A stretch of 64,000 bases of DNA from RYN-230 sp963770535 (lineage in GTDB: Bacteria > Actinomycetota > Actinomycetes > Streptosporangiales > Streptosporangiaceae). The stretch spans positions 1,984,001 to 2,048,000 of the forward strand of contig CAVYPZ010000003.1 in assembly GCA_963770535.1 (NCBI GenBank), read 5' to 3'. A model generated the notes under the pieces. That model ran no database searches, had not been told where the DNA came from, and saw only the letters and a list, made by a program, of their open reading frames with translations. The position numbers were made by a program, and so were the translations under genes. Shown here piece by piece: positions 23,808-33,148 of this stretch (position 1 is the first letter of the stretch; each line of letters begins with the position of its first letter).

Positions 23808-24743
23808 GTGCCTGTGACCACCGCTCTCATCCGTGCTCGCGGCCTCACGAAGCGGTTCGGGGGCTTCACGGCGGTGGACGGGGTCGACTTCGAGCTGCGC
23901 CGCGGCGAGGCGTTCGGCTTCCTCGGCCCCAACGGCGCAGGCAAGTCCTCGACGATGCGCATGATCGGCTGCGTCTCCCCGCCGACCGAGGGTGAGCTGT
24001 CGATCTTCGGCCTGGACCCGGTGGCGGACGGCCCGGAGATCAGGGCCCGGCTCGGCGTGGTGCCCCAGGAGGACTCGCTGGACGTGGAGCTCACGGTCCG
24101 GGAGAACCTCCTGGTGTACGGCCGCTACTTCGGGCTGCCCCGGCCGGTCATCCGGGAGCGCAGCGACCGGCTGCTGGAGTTCGTCCAGCTTGCCGACCGC
24201 CAAGACGACCGGGTGGAGCCGCTGTCCGGCGGCATGAAGCGGCGGCTGACCATTGCCCGCTCGCTGATCAACGAGCCGGAGATCCTGCTCCTGGACGAGC
24301 CGACCACCGGCCTGGACCCGCAGGCCCGCCACGTGGTCTGGGACCGGCTGTTCCGGCTCAAGCAGCAGGGCGTGACGCTGGTGCTGACCACGCACTACAT
24401 GGACGAGGCCGAGCAGCTGTGCGACCGGCTCGTGGTCATGGACGGGGGCCGGATCGCCGCCGAGGGCTCCCCCCGCGAGCTGATCGGGCGGTACTCCACC
24501 CCGGAGGTCCTCGAGCTCCGGTTCGACCCCGCCGTGCATGAGAACGCCGCGGAGAAACTCGCCGCGGTGCCCGCGCAGCGCCGTGAGGTGCTGGCCGACC
24601 GGGTGCTGCTGTACGTCGAGGACGGCGACACGGCACTGGCCGCGGTGCGGGAACTCGGGCTGGACCCGCTCACCTCGCTGGTCCGGCGCAGCACGCTGGA
24701 GGACGTGTTCCTGCGGCTCACCGGCCGCCGGCTGGAGGACTGA
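23808..24743 (+). CDS. ABC-2 type exporter ATP-binding protein (DrrA/NodI-like)
   Basis: A 311-residue ABC ATPase. Walker A is GPNGAGKSS, the signature LSGGMKRRL, Walker B ILLLDEPTTGLDP and the H-loop LTTHYMDEAEQL. The C-terminal extension (LEDVFLRLTGRRLED) is the drug/polysaccharide-exporter type. It overlaps the first permease by one base and forms a complete three-gene exporter. Start GTG at 23808 without a clear ribosome site, so it could be leaderless. Cargo unknown. Confidence 0.93.
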   Translation: MPVTTALIRARGLTKRFGGFTAVDGVDFELRRGEAFGFLGPNGAGKSSTMRMIGCVSPPTEGELSIFGLDPVADGPEIRARLGVVPQEDSLDVELTVRENLLVYGRYFGLPRPVIRERSDRLLEFVQLADRQDDRVEPLSGGMKRRLTIARSLINEPEILLLDEPTTGLDPQARHVVWDRLFRLKQQGVTLVLTTHYMDEAEQLCDRLVVMDGGRIAAEGSPRELIGRYSTPEVLELRFDPAVHENAAEKLAAVPAQRREVLADRVLLYVEDGDTALAAVRELGLDPLTSLVRRSTLEDVFLRLTGRRLED

Positions 24744-25594
24744 TGACGGCCCAGACGGCCCCGGGCGCCCCGGCCGCCGCGCAGGCGGCGGACCCCGGGG
24801 CCCGGCCGGGCTCCCAGCCCGCCTGGTCTTTCGCCGTCCGGCAGCTGCGGTTCTGGCTGACCGACTACCGGCGGACCTGGCGCGGCTCGATCATCTCGAC
24901 CGTGCTGAACCCGCTGCTGTACCTGGGCGCGATGGGCCTGGGCCTCGGCACGCTGGTGGACAAGCACGGCACGGCCTCCCTGGGCCACGTCAGCTACCTG
25001 GTGTTCCTAGCGCCCGGCCTGCTGGCCGCGAGCGCGATGGGCACCGGGGTGGGTGAGTCCACCTACCCGGTCTTCGGCTCGGTCAAGTGGAACAAGACCT
25101 ACCAGGCCGCGGTGTCCTCGCCGCTGCGGCCACGTGACCTGTTCCACGGTCATCTGCTGTTCGTCGCGCTGAAGCTGACCATGACCTCCGCGGTTTTCCT
25201 GGCCGTGGCCGCGCTGTTCCACGCGATCACATCCCCGATGGCCATCGCGGCCCTTCCGGTGGCCGTGCTCACCGGCCTGGCGTTCACCGCGCCGATCGAG
25301 GCGTGGACCGTGACGCGCACCAAGGACACCTCCATGGCCGTGATCTACCGGTTCGGGATGATCCCGCTGTTCCTTTTCTCCGGCACGTTCTTCCCGGTTA
25401 CGCAGCTGCCCGCGTGGATCAGGCCGATCGCCTACCTGACCCCGCTGTGGCACGGCGTGGCGCTGTGCCGGGCCCTGTGCCTGGGCGTCGCCACGCTGCC
25501 CTCGTCCCTCCTGCACGCCGGTTACCTGCTGGTCGTGCTGGGCGCCGGGATCATCGCCGGTGACCGGACCTACGCCAGGCGGCTGTATGTCTAG
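24743..25594 (+). CDS. ABC-2 type permease, first subunit
   Basis: A 283-residue permease with about six membrane helices: SIISTVLNPLLYLGAMGLG, GHVSYLVFLAPGLLAASAM, and FPVTQLPAWIRPIAYLTPLW, which is the hallmark ABC-2 segment near the C-terminus. It belongs to the NodJ/DrrB group. It is translationally coupled to the ATPase, and its end overlaps the second permease by eight bases. Confidence 0.92.
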   Translation: MTAQTAPGAPAAAQAADPGARPGSQPAWSFAVRQLRFWLTDYRRTWRGSIISTVLNPLLYLGAMGLGLGTLVDKHGTASLGHVSYLVFLAPGLLAASAMGTGVGESTYPVFGSVKWNKTYQAAVSSPLRPRDLFHGHLLFVALKLTMTSAVFLAVAALFHAITSPMAIAALPVAVLTGLAFTAPIEAWTVTRTKDTSMAVIYRFGMIPLFLFSGTFFPVTQLPAWIRPIAYLTPLWHGVALCRALCLGVATLPSSLLHAGYLLVVLGAGIIAGDRTYARRLYV

Positions 25595-26411
25595 CGCCGG
25601 CGGCCTGGCGCTGCGGGTGCTGCCGGGCCGCGGGCCGCTGCGCCGGGCCTGGGGGTCGGTGGGCGGCCGGAGCAGCGTCTTCCTGGTCGAGCGGCACGCG
25701 CTGGTGTACCGGCACACCTGGCTGGTCTTCGTCTCCGGGGTGGTCGAGCCGCTGTTCTACCTGCTGTCCATCGGGGTGGGGCTCGGCCACCTGGTCGGCT
25801 CGGTGCGCGGCGTCAGCTACGCCGCGTTCGTGGCGCCCGCCCTGCTGGCCAGCGCCTCCATGAACGGCGCCCTGTTCGACTCCACGTTCAACGTCTTCTT
25901 CCGGCTGAAGTACGAGAAGCTGTACGACGCCGCGCTGGCCACGCCCATGCGGGCCGGTGACGTGGCCCTGGGCGAGATCAGCTGGGCGCTGCTGCGCGGC
26001 GCGCTGTACGCGGTGGCCTTCCTGGCCGTGATGGCGGCCATGGGCCTGATCCACTCGTGGTGGGCGCTGGCCGCGCTGCCCGCCGCCATCCTCACCGGGT
26101 TCGCCTTCGCCGCCGGCGGCATGGCCTGCACCACATACATGCGGACCTGGCAGGACTTCGAGTTCGTCACGCTGGCGACCCTGCCCATGTTCCTGTTCTC
26201 CACCACGTTCTACCCGCTGAGCGTGTACCCGAGGCCGCTGCAGTACGTCGTGGAATGCACCCCGCTGTACCAGAGCGTGGCCATGCTCCGTGACCTCACC
26301 CTGGGAAACGTCCACCCGGCACTGCTCGGGCACGCCGCGTACCTGGCCATCCTGGGCCTGATCGGCCTGCTCGTGGCGGGCCGCCGGATCGGCAGGCTGC
26401 TGCTCCGCTGA
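25587..26411 (+). CDS. ABC-2 type permease, second subunit
   Basis: A 274-residue permease similar to the first: LVFVSGVVEPLFYLLSIGVG, AAFVAPALLASASMNGALF, and FYPLSVYPRPLQYVVECTPL. Two related permeases with one ATPase make a heterodimeric exporter of the NodIJ type. The ATG at 25587 lies within the end of the preceding gene, so the start was set there rather than further upstream. Confidence 0.91.
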   Translation: MSSAGGLALRVLPGRGPLRRAWGSVGGRSSVFLVERHALVYRHTWLVFVSGVVEPLFYLLSIGVGLGHLVGSVRGVSYAAFVAPALLASASMNGALFDSTFNVFFRLKYEKLYDAALATPMRAGDVALGEISWALLRGALYAVAFLAVMAAMGLIHSWWALAALPAAILTGFAFAAGGMACTTYMRTWQDFEFVTLATLPMFLFSTTFYPLSVYPRPLQYVVECTPLYQSVAMLRDLTLGNVHPALLGHAAYLAILGLIGLLVAGRRIGRLLLR

Positions 26412-26512
26412 ACCCGCCGCGGGGATCAGGCTTTCCGCTGGCCCGGGCCGGGCACGTTAGGCTTCATACGGGCCGCGGGGAGGCCAGGCGGACGCACTCG
26501 ACTTAGGACGGC

Positions 26513-28291
26513 ATGATCACGACCGGCGGCAGCCTTCCGGATCCGGCGCCCCGGGCCGGGAGTCAGAACGACACTCCTGCTGCGGATGAGGCCTCCGGGA
26601 CAGGTAGGGCTGCCGAGGCCGCTGTGGTCACCGGGGCACATGGGCGGCCCGGGGCCCGGGATGGCGCCGGGGCCCGGGATGGCGCTAGGGCCCGGGATGG
26701 CGCCAGGGCCGGGCAGATACCCCGGCCCACCCCGTCGGGCCGGCCCGGCCCGTCTCATCCGCCCGGCCCGTCTCATCCGCCCGGCCCGTCTGATCCGCCC
26801 GGCCCGGCCCGCCGGGCCGACTGGGTGCCGTGGCTGATCGCGCTGGCCGTGTTCGCGGCCTACGCCACGATCTCGCTGTCCCGCTACATACGGCTCGCCC
26901 CGGGTTCCTGGGACCTGGGCATCTTCACCGAGTACGTCTATCAGCTGGCTCACCTGCACGCACCCGTGGTGAACATCCGCGGGGCCGGCTTCAACCTGCT
27001 GGGTGATCACTTCCAGCCGATCGTCGGCCTGATCGCCCCGCTCTTCCTGCTGGTCCCCAGCCCGGCCACCCTGCTCGTGGTCCAGGCCCTGCTGACCGCG
27101 GTCTCGGTGGTCCCCGTCAGCCGGGCCGCCGCCTCCCGGCTCGGCACCGGGGCCGGGCGGATGATCGGGGCGGCGTACGGGTTCTCCTGGGGCCTGCAGC
27201 AGATGACCGACTTCGACTTCCACGAGATCACGTTCGCGGTGCCACTGCTGGCCTGCTCGCTGTCCGCGCTGGTCCGGGGCAAGGTCCGGGCCGCGGCCGT
27301 GTGGGCGCTGCCGCTGGTGTTCGTGAAGGAGGACCAGGGCTTCACCGTTGCGGCCATCGGTGTCCTCATCCTGGTGATGAGCCTGGCCCGGGCCGGGGAG
27401 CACGATCAGGACCGGGCTGCCCTGCGTGCCGCCGGCCTCCGGTGGGGGGCGCTGCTGACCGTGTGGGGACTCGCCTGGTCCTTCCTGGCCATCACGGTGA
27501 TCATCCCGCACTTCAACGCGCTGCATCAGTACCCGTACTGGGCCGACGGCGGGGTGCTGAACCCGCGCGGGCCGCATCTCTCGGCGCCGTCGGTGCTCGC
27601 CCAGCTCGGCCATTCCTACGTCCCGAAGCTGCGCACCACGCTGCTCATCCTGCTCCCGGTGGCCTTTCTCGCGCTGGGCTCGCCGGTCGCCCTGGTGGCG
27701 GTGCCGGGCCTGGTGCTGCGGTTCGTGTCCACGAACACCACCTACTGGGGAGCGGGATATCACTACAACGCCACGGTGATGCCGATCGTCTTCATCGCCG
27801 CCATAGACGCACTGGCCCGGATCCGCGCGCGCCGGGCCCAGGCGGAGGGCGGATCGCGCAGCTCCCGCTGGCCGGGGCGGGACGTGACCCGGGCTGTCCC
27901 GGCGCTCATGCTCGTCATCGCGGCGGTGACAGCCTGGTGGTTCCCGCTCAGCGACCTGTGGCAGGCGCAGACGTACCAGATCAGCGCCCATGTCCGGGGG
28001 GAGGACAGTGCCCTGGCCCGGGTACCGGGCGGCACCACTGTCGAGGCCACGCTGAGCATGCTGGCCCCGCTGGCGGCCAGGGATGACACCTACTGGATCG
28101 GCAACGCCGGCAACCCGGCGCCCCGCTACGTGGTGTTCGACGACCTGGACAGCGGCTGGAACCCGCCGCCCAGCGACCCGCTCACGTTCGTCGAGCAGCG
28201 CCACCCCGGCGCCACCTACCAGCAGGTCTACGAGAGCAACTTCGTCTACGTGTTCCGCCGGGTCGGCGGCCCGGGCGGCCGGGCCAGATAG
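26513..28291 (+). CDS. DUF2079 family membrane protein
   Basis: A 592-residue polytopic membrane protein. The first 100 residues are low-complexity, with six- and seven-residue repeats (GARDGA, HPPGPS) encoded by perfect 18-bp DNA repeats. The membrane part starts at WLIALAVFAAYATISL and has the DUF2079 motifs SWDLGIFTEYVYQLAH, LLGDHFQPIVGLIAPLF and DFDFHEITFAVPLL. The C-terminal soluble part ends at VYESNFVYVFRRV. DUF2079 proteins resemble lipid-linked-sugar glycosyltransferases (GT-C), but no substrate is known. It follows the ABC exporter in the same direction after a 100-base gap. Confidence 0.87.
   Translation: MITTGGSLPDPAPRAGSQNDTPAADEASGTGRAAEAAVVTGAHGRPGARDGAGARDGARARDGARAGQIPRPTPSGRPGPSHPPGPSHPPGPSDPPGPARRADWVPWLIALAVFAAYATISLSRYIRLAPGSWDLGIFTEYVYQLAHLHAPVVNIRGAGFNLLGDHFQPIVGLIAPLFLLVPSPATLLVVQALLTAVSVVPVSRAAASRLGTGAGRMIGAAYGFSWGLQQMTDFDFHEITFAVPLLACSLSALVRGKVRAAAVWALPLVFVKEDQGFTVAAIGVLILVMSLARAGEHDQDRAALRAAGLRWGALLTVWGLAWSFLAITVIIPHFNALHQYPYWADGGVLNPRGPHLSAPSVLAQLGHSYVPKLRTTLLILLPVAFLALGSPVALVAVPGLVLRFVSTNTTYWGAGYHYNATVMPIVFIAAIDALARIRARRAQAEGGSRSSRWPGRDVTRAVPALMLVIAAVTAWWFPLSDLWQAQTYQISAHVRGEDSALARVPGGTTVEATLSMLAPLAARDDTYWIGNAGNPAPRYVVFDDLDSGWNPPPSDPLTFVEQRHPGATYQQVYESNFVYVFRRVGGPGGRAR
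26653..26799 (+). repeat. Two 18-bp tandem arrays inside the DUF2079 gene
   Basis: Three units of GGCCCGGGATGGCGCCGG (26653-26706) and three of CGGCCCGTCTCATCCGCC (26746-26799). Both have unit lengths divisible by three and keep the frame, coding for Ala-Arg-Asp-Gly and Pro-Gly-Pro-Ser repeats in the cytoplasmic tail. Copy number is likely to vary among strains. Confidence 0.85.
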
Positions 28292-28320
28292 GGGACCGCG
28301 GCCGGGCCAGATAGGGGACC
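28275..28320 (+). repeat. 23-bp tandem duplication across the DUF2079 stop codon
   Basis: GCGGCCGGGCCAGATAGGGG then ACC occurs twice in direct succession (28275-28297 and 28298-28320). The first copy contains the stop codon. A recent slippage duplication. Confidence 0.85.
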
Positions 28321-28384
28321 AGCGGCCGATAGGCGGCGTACTGATGAGTAGATAGAGTCATCACCGAACCGTCGGGAGGCTGGC

Positions 28385-29626
28385 ATGGACTTCGGCTACG
28401 ACGATCGCACGGAGGAGTTCCGGAAACGCCTCCTCGCGTTCATGGACGAATGCGTGTATCCGGCCGAGCCGGTGTTCGCCGCGCAGGTGCGGGAAAATGC
28501 GCAGGCCGGACGCCGCTGGGACCGGCCCGCAGTGATCGGGGAGCTGAAGGAGGAGGCCCGCGGCCGCGGCCTGTGGAACCTCTTCCTGGCCCATCACCCG
28601 GAGGGAGCCGGGCTCACCAACCTCCAGTACGCGCCGCTCGCGGAGATCACCGGGCGCAGCCCGGCGCTGGCCCCCGAGGCGCTCAACTGCGCTGCCCCGG
28701 ACACCGGGAACATGGAGGTGCTGGCCGAGTTCGGCTGTCCTGAGCAGCAGGAACGCTGGCTCCGGCCGCTGCTGGAGGGGTCGGTCAGGTCCGCCTTCTG
28801 CATGACCGAGCCGGACGTCGCCTCCTCGGATGCGACGAACATCACAACCAGGATCGACCGCGACGGTGACGAGTACGTCCTCAACGGCCGGAAGTGGTGG
28901 TCCTCTGGCGCGATGAACCCGGACTGCGAGATCTTCATCGTCATGGGCCGGACCGCCTGGGACGGGGACCGGCACCGGCAGCAGTCGATGATCCTGGTGC
29001 CCCGCGACACCCCCGGGGTGACGGTCGAGCGCGGGATCAGCCTGTTCGGGTACGACGACGGGCCGCACGGCGGCCACGCCGAGGTCGTTTTCACCGATGC
29101 CCGGGTCCCGGCGGCCAGCCTGATCGCCGGCGAGGGGGACGGGTTCAAGATCGCCCAGGCCCGGCTGGGCCCCGGCCGGATCCACCACTGCATGCGCCTC
29201 ATCGGCTCGGCCGAGCGGGCCCTGGAGCTGCTCTGCCGCCGGGTCACCGACCGGGTCGCGTTCGGCAAGCCGCTGGCCGACCAGGGAGTGATCCAGGAAT
29301 GGATCGCGGAGTCCCGGGTGCGGATCGAGCAGGCCCGGCTGCTGGTGCTGAAGACCGCCTGGCTGATGGACACGGCCGGAAACAAGGGCGCCCACACGGA
29401 GATCCAGGCCATCAAGATCATCACGCCGGCCATGGCCGAGTGGGTGATCGACAAGGCGATCACGGCGCACGGCGCGGCCGGGGTCAGCCAGGATTTCCCG
29501 CTCGCCTACCTGTGGGCGAACGCCCGCACCCTCCGCTTCGCGGATGGCCCCGACGAGGTGCACAAGCGCTCCCTGGCCCGCCGGGAACTCCGCCCGTACC
29601 GGGTGGCCACTGAAAATGGGACGTAG
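28385..29626 (+). CDS. Acyl-CoA dehydrogenase family protein
   Basis: A 413-residue acyl-CoA dehydrogenase of full length. FAD-binding motifs are FCMTEPDVASSDATNI and WWSSGAMNPDC. The C-terminal part has RVAFGKPLADQGVIQEWIAE and AHGAAGVSQDFPLAYLWANAR. This branch resembles FadE-type enzymes acting on medium or branched acyl-CoA, often paired with an aminoglycoside-phosphotransferase-like kinase, which is not present here. A GGGAGG site precedes the ATG by six bases. It opens the catabolic run 28.4-34.5 kb. Confidence 0.92.
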   Translation: MDFGYDDRTEEFRKRLLAFMDECVYPAEPVFAAQVRENAQAGRRWDRPAVIGELKEEARGRGLWNLFLAHHPEGAGLTNLQYAPLAEITGRSPALAPEALNCAAPDTGNMEVLAEFGCPEQQERWLRPLLEGSVRSAFCMTEPDVASSDATNITTRIDRDGDEYVLNGRKWWSSGAMNPDCEIFIVMGRTAWDGDRHRQQSMILVPRDTPGVTVERGISLFGYDDGPHGGHAEVVFTDARVPAASLIAGEGDGFKIAQARLGPGRIHHCMRLIGSAERALELLCRRVTDRVAFGKPLADQGVIQEWIAESRVRIEQARLLVLKTAWLMDTAGNKGAHTEIQAIKIITPAMAEWVIDKAITAHGAAGVSQDFPLAYLWANARTLRFADGPDEVHKRSLARRELRPYRVATENGT

Positions 29627-29764
29627 GCCTCTGTCCGGTGAGCAGGGAACGTGAGTGACTGGCCGTGGAACCGGAAAGTGAGCACTGGCGGACACTCGGC
29701 CAGCTCACCAGGCCGGGCCGGATCAGCCGCTGCCCGCGGATGACACGTAATAAGGAGAATGACA

Positions 29765-30527
29765 ATGCCACAGGACGCGCAAAGAGTAGCCATCGTTACC
29801 GGCGGGGCTCGCGGGATCGGGGCCGGGACGGCTAAGCGCCTGGCCGCGGATGGCATGGCGGTGGCCGTGCTCGACCTGGGCGCCGACGACGGTAAGGCCG
29901 TCGTGGACACGATCGTGTCGGAAGGCGGCCGGGCGATCGCCGTCGGCGCCGACGTCAGCCAGGCTGACCAGGTGGCTGCCGCCGTGGACCAGGTCGTCGC
30001 CGAACTCGGGCCGCCCACGGTGCTCATCAACAACGCCGGGGTGCTCCGGGACAACCTGCTCTTCAAGATGAGCGAGGAGGACTGGGAGATGGTCCTGGGC
30101 GTGCACCTGCGCGGCGCGTTCCTGATGACCAAGGCCGCCCAGAAGCACATGGTGGACGCGCACTACGGCCGGATCATCAACCTGTCGTCCAGTTCCGCGC
30201 TGGGCAACCGGGGGCAGGCCAACTACTCGGCCGCCAAGGCCGGCATGCAGGGCTTCACCAAGACGCTGGCGATCGAGCTTGGCCCGTTCGGCATTACCGC
30301 CAACGCAGTCGCACCCGGGTTCATCGCCACCGACATGACCGCGGCGACCGCGGCCCGGATGAAGATGAACTTCGAGGACTTCCAGGAGGCCGCTGCGAAG
30401 CAGATCGCGGTCCGCCGGGTGGGCCATCCCGAAGACGTGGCGGGCCTCATCTCGTATCCTGGCCAGCGAGGAGTCAGGATACGTCTCTGGCCAGGTGATC
30501 TACGTAGCGGGCGGGCCGCTGTGCTGA
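29765..30527 (+). pseudogene. SDR family oxidoreductase (FabG-like), one-base insertion near the C-terminus
   Basis: The protein has the NAD(P) motif TGGARGIGAGTA, NNAGVLRDN, the catalytic Ser in NLSSSSALG and Tyr-x-x-x-Lys in ANYSAAKAGM, all intact. At 30455 one extra T breaks the frame. Without it the C-terminus reads LASEESGYVSGQVIYVAGG and stops at 30527, as expected for FabG relatives. As sequenced, the frame instead runs through into the next acyl-CoA dehydrogenase, giving a 670-residue open frame. AAGGAG favours the ATG at 29765 over that at 29759. Confidence 0.85.
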
Positions 30528-31780
30528 GTGCCAGCAGCGAGCCGGACGCGCTCCGCGAGCAGGTCCGGGACTTCCTGGCCGGGCACGACCCGGCCAGGAT
30601 GTCCCGGCTCGACTTCCTGCGGGCCCGGTTCGACGCCGGGCTGGCCGCGGTGCACTACCCGGCCGGGCTGGGCGGGCTCGGCCTGCCGCGAGCGCTCCAG
30701 GCCGTGGTGGAGGCCGAGTTCGCGGCGGCCGGCGCGCCCGGTAACCAGCCGGAGCGGATCGGCATCGGGCTTGGCATGGCCGCGCCGACCATTCTCGCCT
30801 TCGGCACCGAGGAGCAGAAATCCCGCTGGATACGCCCGCTGTGGACCGGCGAGGAGGTCTGGTGCCAGCTATTCAGCGAGCCGGGCGCCGGGTCAGACCT
30901 GGCGGGCCTGGCCACCCGGGCGGTCCGCGAGGATGAGCCCCCGGCCGCGGAAGCAGCAGGGAACGGGAGTATCCCGGGCGCGGACGGCGCCTCCGGGGGA
31001 GTCCGCTGGGTGATGAACGGCCAGAAGGTGTGGACGTCCATGGCCCACCAGGCCCGCTGGGGCCTGCTCCTGGCCCGGACCGACCCTGACGTGCCCAAGC
31101 ACGCCGGGCTGACCTACTTCGCCTGCGACATGACCGTCGACGGGGTGGAGGTCCGGCCGCTGCGCCAGCTCACCGGGGAGGCCGAGTTCAACGAGGTCTT
31201 CCTGACCGGCGCGGTCGTCCCGGACAGCGACCGGATCGGCGCGGTCGGCGAGGGCTGGCGGGTGGCCCAGGGCACGCTGATGAATGAGCGGGTGTCCATC
31301 GGGGGCACCGCCCTGCCCCGTGAAGGCGGGATGATCGGCTCGGCCGCCCGCGCCTGGCGGGAGCACCCTGAGCGGCGCACCCCTGGCCTGCACGACCGGA
31401 TGCTCCGGCTGTGGGCCGACGCGGAGGTGGCCAGGCTGGCCTCGGAACGGCTCCGCCAGCAGCTGGCCGTGGGCCATCCCGGCCCCGAGGGGTCGGCGGC
31501 CAAGCTCGTGTTCGCCCGGCTCAACCAGGACATCGCCGCGCTCGAGGTGGAGATGGCCGGTGCCGACGGGCTCCGGTATGAGGACTGGTCCATGCGCAGG
31601 CCGGAGAGCGTCAGCTTCTACGGCCGGGACCCGGGCTACCGCTACCTGCGGGCCCGCGGCAACTCCATCGAGGGCGGCACGTCGGAGATCCTGCGCAACA
31701 TCATCGCCGAGCGGGTCCTCGGCCTGCCGCCCGAGCCACGGTCCGACACCAAAGTGCCCTGGAAGGACCTGCCCCGGTGA
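30521..31780 (+). CDS. Acyl-CoA dehydrogenase family protein
   Basis: A 419-residue acyl-CoA dehydrogenase. It has CQLFSEPGAGSDLAGLATRA for FAD, WVMNGQKVWTSMAHQARWG and the C-terminal RARGNSIEGGTSEILRNIIA, which holds the region of the catalytic base. The start GTG at 30521 overlaps the true stop of the SDR. A 30-residue insertion (about 136-150) is rich in Ala/Gly/Glu. It pairs with the next dehydrogenase; two-subunit FadE complexes of this layout act on sterol side chains or other bulky acyl-CoA in actinomycetes. Confidence 0.9.
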   Translation: MLSASSEPDALREQVRDFLAGHDPARMSRLDFLRARFDAGLAAVHYPAGLGGLGLPRALQAVVEAEFAAAGAPGNQPERIGIGLGMAAPTILAFGTEEQKSRWIRPLWTGEEVWCQLFSEPGAGSDLAGLATRAVREDEPPAAEAAGNGSIPGADGASGGVRWVMNGQKVWTSMAHQARWGLLLARTDPDVPKHAGLTYFACDMTVDGVEVRPLRQLTGEAEFNEVFLTGAVVPDSDRIGAVGEGWRVAQGTLMNERVSIGGTALPREGGMIGSAARAWREHPERRTPGLHDRMLRLWADAEVARLASERLRQQLAVGHPGPEGSAAKLVFARLNQDIAALEVEMAGADGLRYEDWSMRRPESVSFYGRDPGYRYLRARGNSIEGGTSEILRNIIAERVLGLPPEPRSDTKVPWKDLPR

Positions 31781-31880
31781 GCGCCGGCCGGTACCGGCCA
31801 GCGAGCCTGGGCCGTCAGGCCTGGGCGAGCGGCCGGTGGGATCTTGCTCACCGGGCGGCGCGAACCTTCGAGGAGACACC

Positions 31881-33093
31881 GTGACAAGCACCACGACCCA
31901 GGAGTCATCTGGCCGGGGGCTGCCCGGCCTGCTGTACGGAGAGGCCGAAGAGGAGCTCCGGGCCGCTGTCCGGGACCTGCTCGCCGAGCGCGCCGGCTGG
32001 TCCTCCGTGCTGGCCCGGACCGAGACCAGCGAGCCGTACGACACCGCGCTGTGGCGGGTGCTCGCCGCGGAGGTCGGCTGCGCCGGCCTGCTGATCCCCG
32101 AGAGCCACGGCGGCGCGGGCGCCAGCTACCGTGAGGCCGCGGTCGTCGCCGAAGAGGCCGGCCGGGCCGTGGCCCCTGTCCCGTTCCTGGGCAGTGCGGT
32201 GGTCGCGACGGCTGCTGCGCTGGCCGCCGGCGACGCGGAGCTGCTGTCCGGGCTGGCCGCGGGCACCGTGACCGCGGCGCTGGCCGTGCCGTTCGCGAGC
32301 AAGCCGGGTGCCGGGCCCAGCCGCCGTCCGTGCGCGTAGCGCCCCGCAAGGCGGGCGACGCCGCAGGCCAGACCCGGCTGACCGGGGTGGTCACCGGCGT
32401 CGCCGACGCGCTGCCCGCGTCGGTGCTGCTCATCCCGGCCGATGGCGTGCCCGCGGGGCTGTACGCGGTGGACGCCGGCGCGCCCGGGCTGACCGTCACG
32501 CCGGTGGTCTCGCTGGACCAGACCCGCCCGCTGGCGGACCTGACTCTGGACGGGTGGCCGCCCGGCCGCTGGCCTCCGGCCGGGACGCGGACCGCGCGGT
32601 CGCCGCCGCGCTGGCCGCCGGGGCCGCGATGCTGGCCGCCGAGCAGCTGGGGCTGGCGGAGCGCTGCCTGGAGATGACGGTGGCCTACCTGAAGGAGCGG
32701 TACCAGTTCGCCCGCCCGGTCGGCTCGTTCCAGGCGCTCAAGCACCGCGCCGCGGACCTGTGGGTGGCCATCAGCCAGGCCCGGGCCGCGTCCCGGTACG
32801 CCGCCGCCTGCCTGGCCGACGGCGACCGCGACGCGCCGGTCGCCATGGCCCTGGCCAAGGCGGCCTGCGGGGATGCCGCCACCCTGGCCGCCCGGGAATG
32901 CGTGCAGCTGCACGGGGGGATCGGCTTCACCTGGGAGCACCCCGCGCACTTGTACCTGAAGCGGGCCACGAGCTCGTCGATCGCGTTCGGCACCCCGGAC
33001 TGGCACCGGGCCGCGCTGGCCCGCCTGGCCGCGCTGCCCCCGGCCCCGGCCGCGGGCGGACCTGCGCCGATGAAGGCGGCCGGGGCCCAGTGA
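31881..33093 (+). pseudogene. Acyl-CoA dehydrogenase family protein, two frameshifts
   Basis: Three consecutive frames together give one dehydrogenase: ELRAAVRDLLAERAG, LLIPESHGGAGASYREA and FASKPGAG in the first, TRLTGVVTGVADALPASVLL in the second, and AAEQLGLAERCLEMTVAYLK, RPVGSFQALKHRAADL and LHGGIGFTWEHPAHLYLKRA in the third. The breaks lie near 32320 and 32562 (one missing G in GGG). Total length near 400 residues fits the family. GAGGAG precedes the GTG start at 31881. It would be the second subunit of a heteromeric FadE complex. Confidence 0.82.
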
Positions 33094-33148
33094 GCGCCGT
33101 CCGGTGGGGTTTTGCCGCCCGGACGGCGCGAGCAGCTACGGAGACGCA

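Noticed and set aside
29759..31780. A genuine SDR-acyl-CoA dehydrogenase fusion enzyme
   Set aside because: The natural C-terminus of the SDR and a normal overlapping start of the dehydrogenase are both visible once a single T is removed.
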